Shown piece by piece: positions 13,001 through 25,845 of a stretch of DNA of 64,000 nt (position 1 is the first letter of the stretch; each line of letters opens with the position of its first letter). The notes under the pieces are model-generated. The model saw only the letters and a list, made by a program, of their open reading frames with translations. It made no database searches and was not told where the DNA came from. The position numbers were made by a program, and so were the translations under genes. The stretch comes from Amborella trichopoda. Its lineage: Eukaryota > Streptophyta > Magnoliopsida > Amborellales > Amborellaceae. The stretch covers positions 1,982,069 through 2,046,068 of the forward strand of contig NW_006499776.1 of NCBI RefSeq assembly GCF_000471905.2, read 5' to 3'.

Positions 13001-15090
13001 AGTTTAGGGTCATATAGTATGGACCGATGCAGAGCACTTTATGGTCAGGCAGAATGGATCGAGGATGAGCAGTTTGGGTCAAGCAATATGGACCCAGGCT
13101 GAGTAGTTTAGGGTCTTGCAGTATGGACTAAGGTGGGGCAGTAAAGGGTCATGCAGTGTGGACCGAGGCTAAGTAGTTTAGGGTCATGCTGTACGGACTG
13201 AGGCTGAGTAGCTAAGGGTCATGCAATACAAACCGAGGCTGAGCAGTTTAGGATCAGACGGTATGGACCGAGGCTGAACCGTTTAAGGTCATGCATTATA
13301 GACTGAGGTTGGGCAATTTCGGGTCGTGCTGTATGGATCGAGGCTGAGATATTTAGGGTCATGCAATATGGACTGAGGCTGAGAAGTTCAGGGTCTTGCA
13401 GTATGGGCCGAGGCCGAGCAGTTTAGGGTTTTACAGTATTGACTGAGGCAGAGCAGTTTGGGGTCATGCAATACGGTCTGAGGCTGAGCAGTTTAGGGCC
13501 ATGAAGCATGGACCGAGGATGAGCAGTATAGGTTCTTGAAGTGTGGATCGAGGCTAAGTAGTTTTAGGTCATGCAAAATGGATCGAAACTGAGCAGTTTA
13601 GGGTCATGCAGTCTGGACTAATGCTGAGCAGTTTAGGGACATGTAGTATGGAGTATGGCTGAGCTATTTAGGGTCATGCAATATGGATGGAAGTTGGGCT
13701 GTTTAGGGTCATACAATGTGGATTGAGGCTGAGCAGTATTGGGTCATGCAGTTTGGACCAAGGCTGAGCGGGTCAAGTAGTATGGACAAAGCCTGACCAG
13801 TTTAGATTCAGGCATTACGGACCAAAGCTAAGCAGCTTAGGGTAGCAGTTTAAGCTCATGTAGTATGGAGTGAGGCTGATCAATTTAGGGTCATGCAGTA
13901 TGGACTGAGGCTGAGCAGTTTTGGATCATGCGGTGTGGAATGAGGTTAAGCAGTATAGGGTCATGCAGTATGGACCGAGGCTAAGCAGTTTGGGGTCATG
14001 CTGTATGGACAAAGCCTGACCAGTTTAGGGTCAAGCATTATGGACTGAGGCTGAGCAATTTAGGGTCATGTAGGTTTGACTGAGGCTGAGAAGTTTAGGG
14101 TCATGGAGTAGGGACCAAGGCTGGGTAGTTTTGGGTCATGCAGTATGGACCGAGGCTGAGCTATTTAGGGTCATGCATTATGGACAGAGGCTGAGTCTAG
14201 GATCATGCAGTATGGACCGATGCTGAGACATTTAGGGTCATGCTATATGGACCGAGGTTGAGCAGCTTAGTACGGACCGTGGCAGTGCAGTTTGGGGTCA
14301 TGCAATATCGACCAAGGCTGTGCAGCTTAAGGTCATGCATTACGGATCGAGGTTGAGCAGTATAGGGTCATGCAGTAAGGACTAAGGCTGAGCAGTTTAG
14401 AGTCATGCACTATGGATGGAGGCTGAGCAGTTTGGGGTCCTATAGTATGGATCGAGGCAGAGCTGTTTAGGATCATGCAATATGGATCGAGGCTGAGCAG
14501 TTTTGGGTCAGCAGTATGGATAGAGCTGGAGAAGTTTAGGGCATGCCGTATGGACTGAGGCTGAGGGGTTTAGGGTCGTGCAGTGTGGACCGAGGCTAAG
14601 CAGTTTAGGGTCACAGAGTATGGACCGAGGCTGAGCAGTTTAGAACAATGCAGTATGGACCAAGGCTAAGCAATTTACGATCATGCAATATGGATCAAGG
14701 TTTTGTAATTTAGGATAATGTAGTAAAGACCGAGGACGAGCAGTTTAGTGTCATGCAGTATGGACCGATGCTGAGCAGTTTAGGGTCATACAGTATGGAC
14801 CGAGCCAGAGAAGTTTGAGGTCATGAATATGGACCCATGTAGAGCAATTTAGGGTCCCGCAGGGTGGACCGCGGTAGTGCAGTTTAGTGTCAAGCAATAT
14901 GAGCCAACGCTAAGCAATTTAGGGTCATGCAGTATGGACCGAGGCTGTGAAGTGTAGGGTCATGCAGTTTGGAATGAGGCTGAGCAATTTAGGGTCATAC
15001 AGTATGGATCGAGGCCAAGCAGTTTAGGGTCACACAATATGGGCTGAGGCTGAGCAATTTAGGGTCATGCAGTATGGACCGAGGCTGAGT
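10008..15090 (+). repeat. 35-bp satellite array, second block (left-type variants)
   Basis: The 35-bp array resumes in the same orientation right after the 177-bp block stops partway through a monomer, after its T tract (TTTTTTACGCACAA). Left-domain markers include a TCAAGCAATATGGACCAAGG unit at about 10702, with relatives near 12486 and 13080. A run of linked variants at 10391-11640 is repeated near 19243-21080. No gene or inserted element is seen. The block ends in a near-consensus unit at 15090. Confidence 0.95.
10391..11640 (+). repeat. Left-domain higher-order block, copy 1
   Basis: Linked variant units here recur about 9 kb downstream. CTGCAGTCTGGATCGAGGAT at 10391 matches 19243, and GGGTTTTACAGTATGGACCA at 10841 matches 19693; both offsets are exactly 8,852. 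TGTGGACCTA followed by GCTAAATAG at 11341 matches 20781, and GCTTCTTAGGGTCATGCAAG at 11601 matches 21041; both offsets are exactly 9,440. The 588-bp difference is close to 17 units gained or lost between the two anchor pairs. The intervening window contains a run of N, so the true distances may differ. Confidence 0.7.
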
Positions 15091-15578
15091 ATAATTTTTT
15101 TTATAAACTATTTTGAGATCAAATTTTGGACGTCTAATCCTCTATTTAACTAGCATTAGCAAAAAAATATAAAAAAATTATTTCCATTAAAATAAAATGA
15201 CCAAATATCCCTGAAAGTTTCAAAAGGTATTTTGGTTATTATATTTTATCAAAAAATTATTTTTCATATTTTTTTATAGGTGCGCCCCAATGAGAAAATG
15301 GCATGTACTAAATTTCATATTCATACAATTTGTACAAAAAAAATAAAAATAAAATACTTTGAGATGTTGGATCTAAGATCAAACGATGAGTGGCTCTCTT
15401 GATCAAAATTGGACGACTGGATGGTACGGGAAGGATAATTCTTATGTACAATAGAGAAAGTATAGAAACCTTTCCCGTAAAAATTTTCCAAATTAATTTT
15501 CGGCGCGAGTACGTGTATATCCATTCATAGATTTTCCCAATATGCCGGATTTGGACCGCACCTCGTGTAAGCACTCGG
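15091..15578. other. AT-rich non-satellite insertion next to an assembly gap
   Basis: The satellite stops abruptly after GAGGCTGAGT and gives way to strongly AT-rich sequence with A and T homopolymers, with no 35-bp periodicity. Two similar short stretches are present, TTTTGAGATCAAATTTTGGACG near 15110-15131 (two runs, 15110-15119 and 15120-15131) and a CTTGATCAAAATTGGACGAC stretch near 15399-15418. A short inverted repeat, TACGGGAA (15425-15432) and TTCCCGTA (15472-15479), flanks a 39-bp loop. An open frame of 88 codons on the minus strand (15308-15574) has no recognisable domain and I do not call it. It could be one end of a transposable element truncated by the gap. No terminal repeat can be checked because the other end is missing. 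Confidence 0.6.
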
Positions 15579-16008
15579 NNNNNNNNNNNNNNNNNNNNNN
15601 NNNNNNNNNNNNNNNNNNNNNNNNNNNNNNNNNNNNNNNNNNNNNNNNNNNNNNNNNNNNNNNNNNNNNNNNNNNNNNNNNNNNNNNNNNNNNNNNNNNN
15701 NNNNNNNNNNNNNNNNNNNNNNNNNNNNNNNNNNNNNNNNNNNNNNNNNNNNNNNNNNNNNNNNNNNNNNNNNNNNNNNNNNNNNNNNNNNNNNNNNNNN
15801 NNNNNNNNNNNNNNNNNNNNNNNNNNNNNNNNNNNNNNNNNNNNNNNNNNNNNNNNNNNNNNNNNNNNNNNNNNNNNNNNNNNNNNNNNNNNNNNNNNNN
15901 NNNNNNNNNNNNNNNNNNNNNNNNNNNNNNNNNNNNNNNNNNNNNNNNNNNNNNNNNNNNNNNNNNNNNNNNNNNNNNNNNNNNNNNNNNNNNNNNNNNN
16001 NNNNNNNN
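15579..16008. other. Assembly gap, 430 N
   Basis: Unbroken run of 430 undetermined bases. On the left it abuts the AT-rich non-satellite sequence. On the right the 35-bp satellite resumes as GACACTGAGGAGTTTAGGG. The missing piece therefore includes the right edge of the insertion and possibly an unknown number of satellite units. Confidence 0.99.
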
Positions 16009-19000
16009 GACACTGAGGAGTTTAGGGTCATGCAGTATGGACCGATGCTTAGTAGTTAAGGGTCGTGCAATATGGACCAAGGCTTAGCAGTTTAGGGTCC
16101 CGCAGTACGGACCGAGGCAGAGCAGTTCAAGGTCATGCAACATGGACTAAGGCTATGCAGTCTAGAGTCATGCAGTATGGATCGAGGTCGAGCAGCATAG
16201 GGTCCTACAGTAAGGATCGAGGCTGAGTAGTCTACGGTCATCCAGTATTAAAAGTTGCTGACCAGTTTAGATTTCTATAGTTTGGATCGAGGCTGAGCAA
16301 TCTAGGGTCATGCAATATGGACCGAGGCCAAGCATTTAAGGGTCATGCAGTATGGACCGAGGCTAAGCAGTTTAAGGTCATGCAATACGGGCCGAGGATG
16401 AGCCGTTTAGGGTTCTGCAGTCTGGACCAAGGATGAACAATTTAAGGTCATGTAGTATGGAGCAAGGCTGAGATATTTAGGGACATGCAGTATGAACCAT
16501 GGCTGAGTTGTTTAGGTCATGCAGTGTGGACCAAGGCTGATCGGTATAGGGTCGTGCAGTATGGATCGAGGCTGAGCAGTTTAGGGTTAAGTAGTATGGA
16601 CAGGGCCTGGCCAGTTTGGGTCATGCAGTATGAGCCGATGTAGCGCATTTTAAGGTCCTGCAATGTGGCCCGAGGTAGAGCAGTTTAGGGTCAAATATTA
16701 TGGACCAAGGCTGAGCAGTTTAAAGTCATGCAATATGGACCGAGGCTATGCAGTATTGGGTCATACTGTATGGACCAAGGCAGAGTTGTTTAGGGTCATG
16801 CATTATGGATCGAGGCTGAGCAGTTTAGGGTTTTAAAGTATGGACCAAGGCAGAGCAGTTTAGGGTCATGCAATAAGGACTAAGGCTGAGAAGTCATGCA
16901 GTATGGACCGAGGCTGAGCAGCATAGAATCATGCAGTGTGGACCGAGGCTAAGTAGTTTAGGGTCATGCATTACGAACTGAGACTGAACAGTTTAGGGTC
17001 ATGCAGTATGGACCGAGGCTGAGCTGTGTAGGGTCATACAGTATCGACTGAGGCTGAGCAGTTTTGGGTCTTGCAATATGGACCAAGGCTGAGCAGTTTC
17101 GAGTTATGCAGTATGGACGACGACCGAGCAGTTTAAGGTCACGCAAATATGAACCGAGGCTGAGAGGTTTAGGGTCATGCAGTATGGATCGAGGCTGAGG
17201 ACGTTAGGGTTCTTTTGTATTGAATGCATCTGAACAATTTAGGGTCATGCACTATGGGCTGCCGCTAAGCAGCTTAGGGCCCTGCAGTCTTGACTGCTGA
17301 GCTATTAAGGGTCACGCAATGTGGACCAAGGCTGAGCAGTGTAAGGTCATGCAGTATGGATCGCGGCTTAGCCGTTTAGGGTCAGTAGTATGGAAAGAGC
17401 TTGACCAGTTTAGGGTCACACATTATGGACCGAGGCTGAGTAGTTTAGAGTCATGTAGTAAGGACGGAGGCTGAGCAGTATAGGGTCATGCAGTATGGAC
17501 TGAGGCTGAGCAGTTTAGGGTCATGAAGTGTGGACCGAGGTTGGACAGTATAGGGTAATGCAATATCGATCGAGGCTGAGCAGTTTAGGGTCATGCGGTA
17601 TGGAGAGAGGCTAAGCAAGTAAGGGTTATGTAGGGACCTGCTGTGTGGACCAAGGTTGAGCGGTTTAGAGTCATGCCGTGTGGACTGAGGCTGTGCAGTT
17701 TAGGGTCATGCAGTATGGATAGAGCCTAAGCCCTTTAGGGTCAAGTACCATGGAAAGAGCCTGACCAGTTTAGGGTCACGCATTATGGACCGAGGCTTAC
17801 CAGTTTAGGGTCATGCAATATGGACCGAGGCTTAGGAGTTAAGGGTCATGTAGTATTGACTGAGGTTGAGCAATTTAAGGTCATGGAGTATGGATCGAGG
17901 CTGAGCAGTTTTGGGTCATTTTGTATGGACCGAGGCTGAGCGGTTTGGGGTCATGCAGTATGGACTGAGGCAGAGGAGTTTTGGGTCATGCATTATGGAC
18001 CGATGCTGAGCAATTTAAGGTCATGGAGTATAGACCGAGGAACAACAGTTTAGGGTCCTATAGTATGGACCGAGGCTGAGCAGTTTAAGTTAATGCAATA
18101 TGGACCAAGGCATTGCAGTTTAGTGTCATGTAGTATGGATCGAGTCTGAGCAATATTGGGTCATGCACGAAGGACCGCTGTTGAGCAATTTAGGGTCATG
18201 CAGTTTGGAAGGAGACGGAGCAGCAAAGGCGGAGCAGTTTAGGATCATGCAAAATGGACAGACACTGAGCAGTTTAGGGTCATGCTGAATTGACCGAGGA
18301 TGAGCAGTTTAGGGTTCTACAGTATGGACCGAGGCAGAGCTGTTTAGAGTCATGCAATAGGGACCGAGACTGAACAATTTATGGTCATGCTGTATGGACG
18401 GAGGTTGAGCAGTCTAGGGTCATGCAGTGTTAACGTAGGCTATGTAGTTTAGGGTCATGAAGTACGGACTATGGCTGAGCAGTTTAGGCTCTAGCGGTAT
18501 TGACCGAGGTTGAGCAGTTTAGGGTCAAACGGGATGGACTGAGGCAGAGCTGTTTAGGGTCATGCAATATGGATCGAGACGGAGTAGTTTTGAGTTATGT
18601 AGTGTGGACGATCTTGTGCAGTTTTGGGTCACGCAATATGGATCGAGGTAGAGCAGTTTAGGGTCATGCAGTATGGACCGAGGCTGAGCAGTTCAGGGTC
18701 ATGTAGTATGGACAGAGCCTGTCAGTTTAGGGTCATGCATTATGGACTGAGGCTGAGCAATTTATCGTCATATACCATGGACTGCGGCTGAGCAGTTTAG
18801 GGTCATGGAGTATGTTTTGAGGCCAAGCAATTTTGGATCATGCAGTATGGATCGAGGCTGAGCAGTTTAAGGTCATGCAGTATGGACCGAGGCTGAGGAG
18901 TTTAGGGTCATGCAGTATGGACTGAGGCTCAATAGTTTAGGTCCTGCAGTAGGACCGAGGCAGAGCAGTATAGGGTCGTGCAATATTCACCAGAGCTACA

Positions 19001-22000
19001 CGGTGTAGGGTCTTGCGGAATGGACAGAGGCTGAGCAGCATAGGGTCATGCAGTAAGGATTACGGTCATGCAGTATGGAAGGAGGCAGAGATGTTTAGGA
19101 TCCCATGGTATGGACCGAGGCTGAGCAATTTAGGGTCATGCAATATGGACAGAGGTCGAGTAGTTTAGGGTCATGCAGTATGGATCGAGGCTATGCTATT
19201 TAAGGTCATGCAGTACGGACCGAGGATGAGCAGTGTAGGGTCCTGCAGTCAGGACAGAGGATGAGCAATGTAGTGCCTTGTAGTATGGATCAAGGTTGAG
19301 CTATTTAAGGTCATGCAGTATGGACCGAGGATGAGTTGTTTAGGGTCATGCAGTGTCGACCGAGGCTGAGCAGTATAGGGTCATGCAGCATGGATAGAGG
19401 CTGATAAGTTTAGGGTCAAGCAGTATGGACAGAGCTTGACAAATTTAAGGTCATGCAGTATGGACTGAGGCTGAGCCGTTTAGGGTCATTCAGTAAGGAC
19501 CGATGAAGAGCAGTTTAAGGTCATGCAGTATGGACCAAGGCAGAGCAGTTTAGGGTCAAGCAATAAGGACAAAGGATGAGCAATTTAGGGTCATGTAGTA
19601 TGGACCAAGACTGAGCAGTATAGAGTTATGTAATATAGACCGAGGCTAAGCAGTTTAGGGTCATGTTTTATGGACCGAGGTTGAGCACCTTAGGGTTTTA
19701 CAGTATGGACCAAGGCAGTGCAGTTTACGGTCATGCAAGAAGGACAGTGGCTGAGTAGTTTAGTGCATAATGGACTGAGGCTGAGCAGTATAGGGTCATG
19801 CAGTGTGGATCGAGGATAAGTAGTTTAGGATCATGCAGTACAGATTGAGGCTGAACAAGTCAAGGTGATGCAGTACGGATCGAGGCTAAAGAGTTTAGGG
19901 TCATACAGTATGGATCGAGGCTAAGCAGTTTAGGGTCATGCAATATGGATCGAGGCTAAGCAGTTTCGGGTTATGCAGTATGGACGGTGGCTGAGCAGTT
20001 TAGGTTCACACAATATGGACTGAGGCTGAGCAATTTAGGGTCACGCAGTATGTACCGAGGCTGAGGGCGTTTGGGTCATGCTTTATGGACTGAGGATGAG
20101 AAATTTAGGGTCATACAATGGGGACCAAGACTGAGAAGTTTAGGGTCATGCAGTATGGTTCGAGGCTACGCTTTAGGTCGTGCAGTGTGGATCGAGGCTG
20201 AGCAGTTTAGGGCCGTGCGATCATGACCGAGGCTGAGCTGTTTTGGGTCATGCAGTGTTGGCCGAGGTTGTGCAGTTTACGCTCAAATAGTATGAACAAA
20301 GCCTCATTAGTTTAGGGTCATGCATTATAGACCGAGGCTGAGCAGTTTAAGGTTATGGAGTATGGATTGAGGCTGAGCAATTTAAGGTCATGCAGTATGG
20401 AAAGAGCCTGACAAGTTTAGGGTGATGCAATATGGACCGTGGCTGAGCAGTTAAGGGTCATGTAGCATGGGCTGAGGCTGAGCAGTTTAGGGTCATGGAG
20501 TTTGGATCGAGGCAGAGCAGTTTTGGGTCTTGCAGTATGGACTTAGGCTAAGCAGTTTGGGGTCGTGCAGTATGGACCGAGGCTAAGGAGTTTAGGGTCA
20601 TGCAGTATGGACCATTGTTGAGCAGTTTACGGTCGTGTAGTATGGATTGAGGCTGAGCATTTTAGGGTTTTATAGTATGGACCGATGCAGAGAAGTTTAG
20701 GGTCATGCAGTACTGACTGAGGCTGAGCAGTTTAGGCTCAAGCAGTATGGACCGGCGTTGAGTAGTATTGGGTCTTGTAGTGTGGACCTAAGCTAAATAG
20801 TTTAGTGTCATGCAGTACAAACTGAGGCTGAGCAGTTTAAGCTCTGCAATACGGATCGAGGCCGAACAGGTTTGGGTCAAGCAGTACGGACCGAGGCTTA
20901 AGAGTATAAGGTCATGTAGTATGGACCGAGGCTGAGCAGTTTCAGCTCCTGCAGTCTTGACCGAGGCTCGACAATTTTTGGTCATGTAGTATGATGTAAG
21001 GATGACTTATTTAGGGTCCTTCAGTATGGACCGAGGCTGAGCTTCTTAGGGTCATGCAAGGTGGAAAGAGCTTGACCAAGTTAGAGTCACGCAATATGGA
21101 CCAAAGCTGAACTGTTTAAAGCCATGTAGCATGGACTGAGGCTGATCAATTTAGGGTCATGCAGTATGGACCGAGGCTTAGATGTTTTAGGTCATACAGT
21201 GTGGATCGAGGCTGAGCAATATAGGTCATGTAGTATGGACCGACACTAAGCAATATAAGGTCATGCAAGGTGGAAAGAGCTTGACCAAGTTAGAGTCACG
21301 CAATATGGATCGAAGCTAAGCCGTTTAGGGCCATGTAGCTTGGACAGAGGCTGATCAGTTTAGGGTCATACACTACGAACCGAGACTTTGATGTTTTGCG
21401 TCATGCAGTGTGGATCGAGGCTGAGCAGTATAGGGTCATGTAGTATGGATCGAGACTGAGCAAGATAGGGTCATGCAGTATGGACTGAGGTTGAGCAGTT
21501 TAGGGTCTTACGGTATGGATAGAGCCCAACAAGTTTAGGGTCATGCATTATGGACCGAGACTGAGCAGTTTAAGGTCATCTAGTATGACCTAACAATGAG
21601 CAGTTTAGGGTCATGGAGTGTGGACCAAGGCTCAGCAGTTTTGGGTCATGTAATATGGACTGAGGCTGAGCAGCTTCGAGCCAAGTAGTCTGGACAAAGG
21701 CTGAGGAGTTTAGGGTCATGCAGTCTTAACCGAGGCTGGGCAATTTAGGGTCATGAGGTCTGGAGTAAGGCTGAGCTATTTAGGGTCATGCCATATGGAC
21801 CGAGGCTAAGCGTCTTAGGGTCATGCAAGGCGGACAGAGCCTGACCAGTTTAGAGTCATGCTTTATAGACCGAAGCTGAGCCGTTTAGGGTCATTTAGCA
21901 TGGACTGAGGCTGAGCTATTTTGGGTCATGCAGTGTAAACCGAAGCTGAGCTTTTTAGGGTCATGCGGTATGGACTGAGGTTGAGTAATTTTGGGTCATG

Positions 22001-25000
22001 CAGTATGGACCGAGGCTGTGCAGTATACGGTCATGCAGTATGGACCAAAGCTGCGCAGTTTGGGGTCATGTAGTGGGGACCAAGACTGAGTAGATTTGCA
22101 TCATGCAGTATGGACCGAGGCTGAGCAGTTTAGGGTCATGCAGTCTAGACGGTGGCTGGGAAGTTTAGGTTCATACAGTATGGACTGATGCAGAGCAGTT
22201 TAGGGTCACATAGTATAGACCGAGGCTGAGTAGTTTAGGGTCTTGCAGTATGGACCGTGGCAAGGAAGTTTTGGGTCATGCAATATGGACCAAGGCTGTG
22301 CAGCTTAGAGTCAAGCAGTCTTGACCGAGGCTGAGAAGTATAGGGTCATGAACTAAGGATCGAGGCTGAGCGGTTTAGGGTCATGCGTTATGGAAGGAGG
22401 TTGAGCAGTAGTGAGTCCTTTGTATGGACCAATGCAGAGCCTTTTAGATCATGCAATAAGGATCGAGGCTGAGCAGTTTAGTGTCATGCAGAACAAACCG
22501 ATGCAGAGCAGTTTAGGGTCCTGTAGTGTGGACCGAGGCAGAGCAATTTAGGGTCAAGCAATATGGACCAAGGTTGAGCAGTTTAGGGTCAGGTAATATG
22601 GACTAAGGCTTAGCAGTGTACGGTCATGTAGTATGGACCGAGGCTGAGGAATTTTGGATCGTACAGTATGGACAGAGGCCGAGCTATTTAGGGTCCTACA
22701 GTATGGACCGAGGCAGAGCTGTTTAAGGGCACACAATATGGACTAAAACTAAGCAGTTTAGGGTAATGGTGTATGGACCGAGGCTAAGCAGTTTAAGGTA
22801 ATGCAGTACGGACCAAGGCTGAGTAGTTTAGGGTAATGCGGTGCGGACCGAGGCTGAGCAATTTAGGGTCATGCAGTATGGAATGAAGATGACCAGTTTA
22901 GTGTCATGTAGTATGGACCGATGTAGAGCAGTTTAAGGTCACGCAGTATGGACCGAGACTGAGCAGTTTAGGGTCATGCAGTATGGATCGAGGATGAGCA
23001 GTTTTGGGTCATGCAGTATGGACAGAGCCTGAGCAGTTTAGTGTCATGCAGTATGGACCGAGGTTGAGTAGTTCAGGGTCATGAAGTATAGACCGAGGCT
23101 AAGCAGTCTATGGTCATGGAGTATGGACCGAGGCTGAGTCGTTTAGGGTAATACAATATGGACCGAGGCTGAGCAATTTGTGGTCATGCAGTACCGACTG
23201 ATTTTGAGAAAATTAGGGTAATGCAGTTTGGACCGAGGATGAGCAGTTTAGTGTTATGCAGTATGGACCGATGCTGTGCAGTTTAGCATGTAGTTTGGAC
23301 CGAGGATGAGCAGTTTAGGGTCATCCAAATTGGTTCGATGCAGAGCAGTCTAGAGTCCAGCAGTATGGACCGAGGCAAAGCAGTTTTGGGTCAAGCAATA
23401 TGGACCAAGGCTGAGCAGTTTATGGTCATGTAGTATGGACTGAGGCTGAGCGGTGTAGGGTCATACAATAGGGACCGAGGCCGAGCAATTTTGGGTCATA
23501 CAGTATGGACCGAGGCCGAGCTATTTAGCGTCCTACAGTATGGACCAAGGCAAAGCAGTTTACGATCATGCAATATGGACTGAGGCTGAGTAGTTTAGGG
23601 TCATACAGTATGGATCGAGACTGAGTAATAAAGGGTCATGCGTTGGACCGAGGCTAAGCGGTTTAGGGTCATGTGGTATGGACCAATGCTGAGCAGTTTA
23701 GGGTAATGCAGTTCGGACCGAGGCTGAGCAGTTTAGGGTAATGCATTGCAGACCGAGGCTAAGCAATTTGGGTCTTGCAGTACGGGCCGAGGATGAGCAG
23801 TTTAGTGTCATGCAGTACGGACCGATGCTGAGTTGTTTAGGGTCATGCAGTATGGACCGAGGCTGACCTGTTTAGGGTCATGTAGTACCGACCGATGCAG
23901 AGCAGTTTAGGTTCCTATAGTTTGGACCGAGTTAGAGTAGTTTTGAGTCAAGCAATATGGACCAAGGCTGAGCAGTTTATAGTCTTGCGGTATGGACCGA
24001 GGCTGAGGATGTTAAGGTCATTTTGTATGGACCGAGGCTGAGCAATTTAGGGTTATGCAATATGGATCGAGCTCGAGTAGTTTAGGGTCATGCAGGATGG
24101 ACCTAGGCTAAGCAGTTTAAGGTCATGCTGTACGGACCGCGGATGAGCAGTTTGGGGTCCTGCTGCCTAGACTAAAGATGAGCAATTTAGGGTCATGTAT
24201 TATGGAGCAAGATTAAGCTATTTAGGGTCATGCAATATGGACTGAGGCTGACCGGTTTAGGGTCATGCAGTGTGAACCGAGGTTGAGTAGTATGGACCAA
24301 GGCTGACTAGTTTAAGGTCAAGCAGTGTGGACTGATCCTGACCAATTTAGGGTCATGCAGTTGGATCGAGGCTGAGCAGTTTATGGTCATGCAGTATGGA
24401 CCGATGCACAGAAATTTAGGGTCCAGCAGTAAGGACCGCGGCAGAGCAATTTAGGATCAAGCAATATGGACCAAGGCTGATCAATTTACGGTCATGCAGT
24501 AAGGACCGAGGTTGAGCAGTATAGGGTCATGCAGTATGGACCGAGGGCAAGATGTTTAGGGTCCTACAGTGTCGATTGAGGTAGAGCACTTTTGGGTCAT
24601 GTAATTAGGACTGAGGTTGACCAGTTCAGGGTGATGCAGTATGGACCGAGGCTGAGAACTATGAGGTCATGCAGCGTGGACCGAGGCTAAGTAGTTTAGG
24701 GTCATACTGTCAAGACTGAGCCTGAGCAGTTTAAAGGCCGTATGGACCGAGGCTGAGCAGTTTAATGTCATACAGTAAGGACCGAGGCTGAGGAGTTTAG
24801 AATCATGTTATATGGATCGAGGCTAAGCAGTTTTGGGTTATGCAATATGGACGGCGGCCGAGTAGTTTAGGGTCATCCAATATGGACCAACGTTGAGCAA
24901 TTTCGGGTCATGCAGTATGGATGGCGGTCGCGCAGTTCAGGGTCATCCAATATGGATCGAGGCTAAGCTATTTAGGGTCATGCACTGTGGACCGAGGCTG

Positions 25001-25845
25001 AGGACATTACGCACGTGCTTTATGGACCGAGGCTGATCAATTTTGGGTCATGCAATATGTACCGAGGTCAAGCAGGAGTGGGTCATGCCGTATGGACCGA
25101 GGGTAAGTAGTTTAAGGTCAATTAGTATGGACCAAGGCTGAGCAGTTTGGGGTGCTGCGGTCTGTCCGAGGCTAAGCAATTTAAGGTAATGTAGTATGAC
25201 ACAAGGCTGATCTATTTGGGGTGATGCAGTACGGACTGAGGCTGAGTTGTTTAAGGTCATGCAATATGGACTGAGGTTGAACAGTTTAGGGTCATGAAGT
25301 ATGGACTGAGGCTGATCAGTATAGGGTCATGGAGTGTGGACTGAGGCTATGTAGTTTAAGGTCATGCACTGTGGACCGAAGCGAAGCTATTTAGGGTCAG
25401 GCAAGCTAGACCGAGGCTGAGTAATTTTGGGTCATGTAGTATGGAGTAAGGCTGAGCTATTTAGGGTCCTCCAGTATGGACCAAGGCTAAGCCTTTTAGG
25501 GTCATAAAGTGTGGGCCGAGGCCGAGCCGTATAGGGTCTTGCAGTTTGAATCGAGGCTGAGCAGTTTAAGGTCGTGTAGCATGGACGGAGGCTGACACGT
25601 TTTAGGTCATGTAGTACGGACCGAGGCTAAGATGTTCAGTATGGACCGAAGCTAAACACTATTGGGTCCGACAGTGTGGATCGAGGCTGAGCAGTTTACA
25701 GTCATGCGGTATGGACCAAGTCAGAGCTGTTTAGGGTTATGCAGTAAGGGCCGAGGCTGAGCTATTTATGTTCCAGCAAAATGGATCGAGCCTGAGCAGT
25801 TTAGGGTCACGCATAATGGATCGAGGCTGAGCAGTTTAACATCAT
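16009..25845 (+). repeat. 35-bp satellite array, third block (left-type variants)
   Basis: Same 35-bp unit and orientation. Left-domain variants recur: the CTGCAGTC followed by GTAGTATGGAGCAAGG-type pair near 16415, 19243, 20950, 21723, 24147 and 25147, and the TCAAGCAATATGGACCAAGG unit near 19566, 22552, 23391, 23949 and 24458. A 209-bp local duplication (6 units) starts at 21056 and 21265, with a more diverged relative at 21825 (16 units on). No non-satellite sequence is seen. Confidence 0.95.
19243..21080 (+). repeat. Left-domain higher-order block, copy 2
   Basis: Partner of the block at 10391-11640, sharing at least four linked variant anchors in the same order (19243, 19693, 20781, 21041). 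It is about 588 bp longer than copy 1, almost all of it between 19700 and 20780. This fits gain or loss of about 17 whole units by unequal exchange. Confidence 0.7.

Noticed and set aside
15308-16087. Frames of 168-195 codons around the gap
   Set aside because: Most of their length is undetermined bases; the readable parts have no domain.
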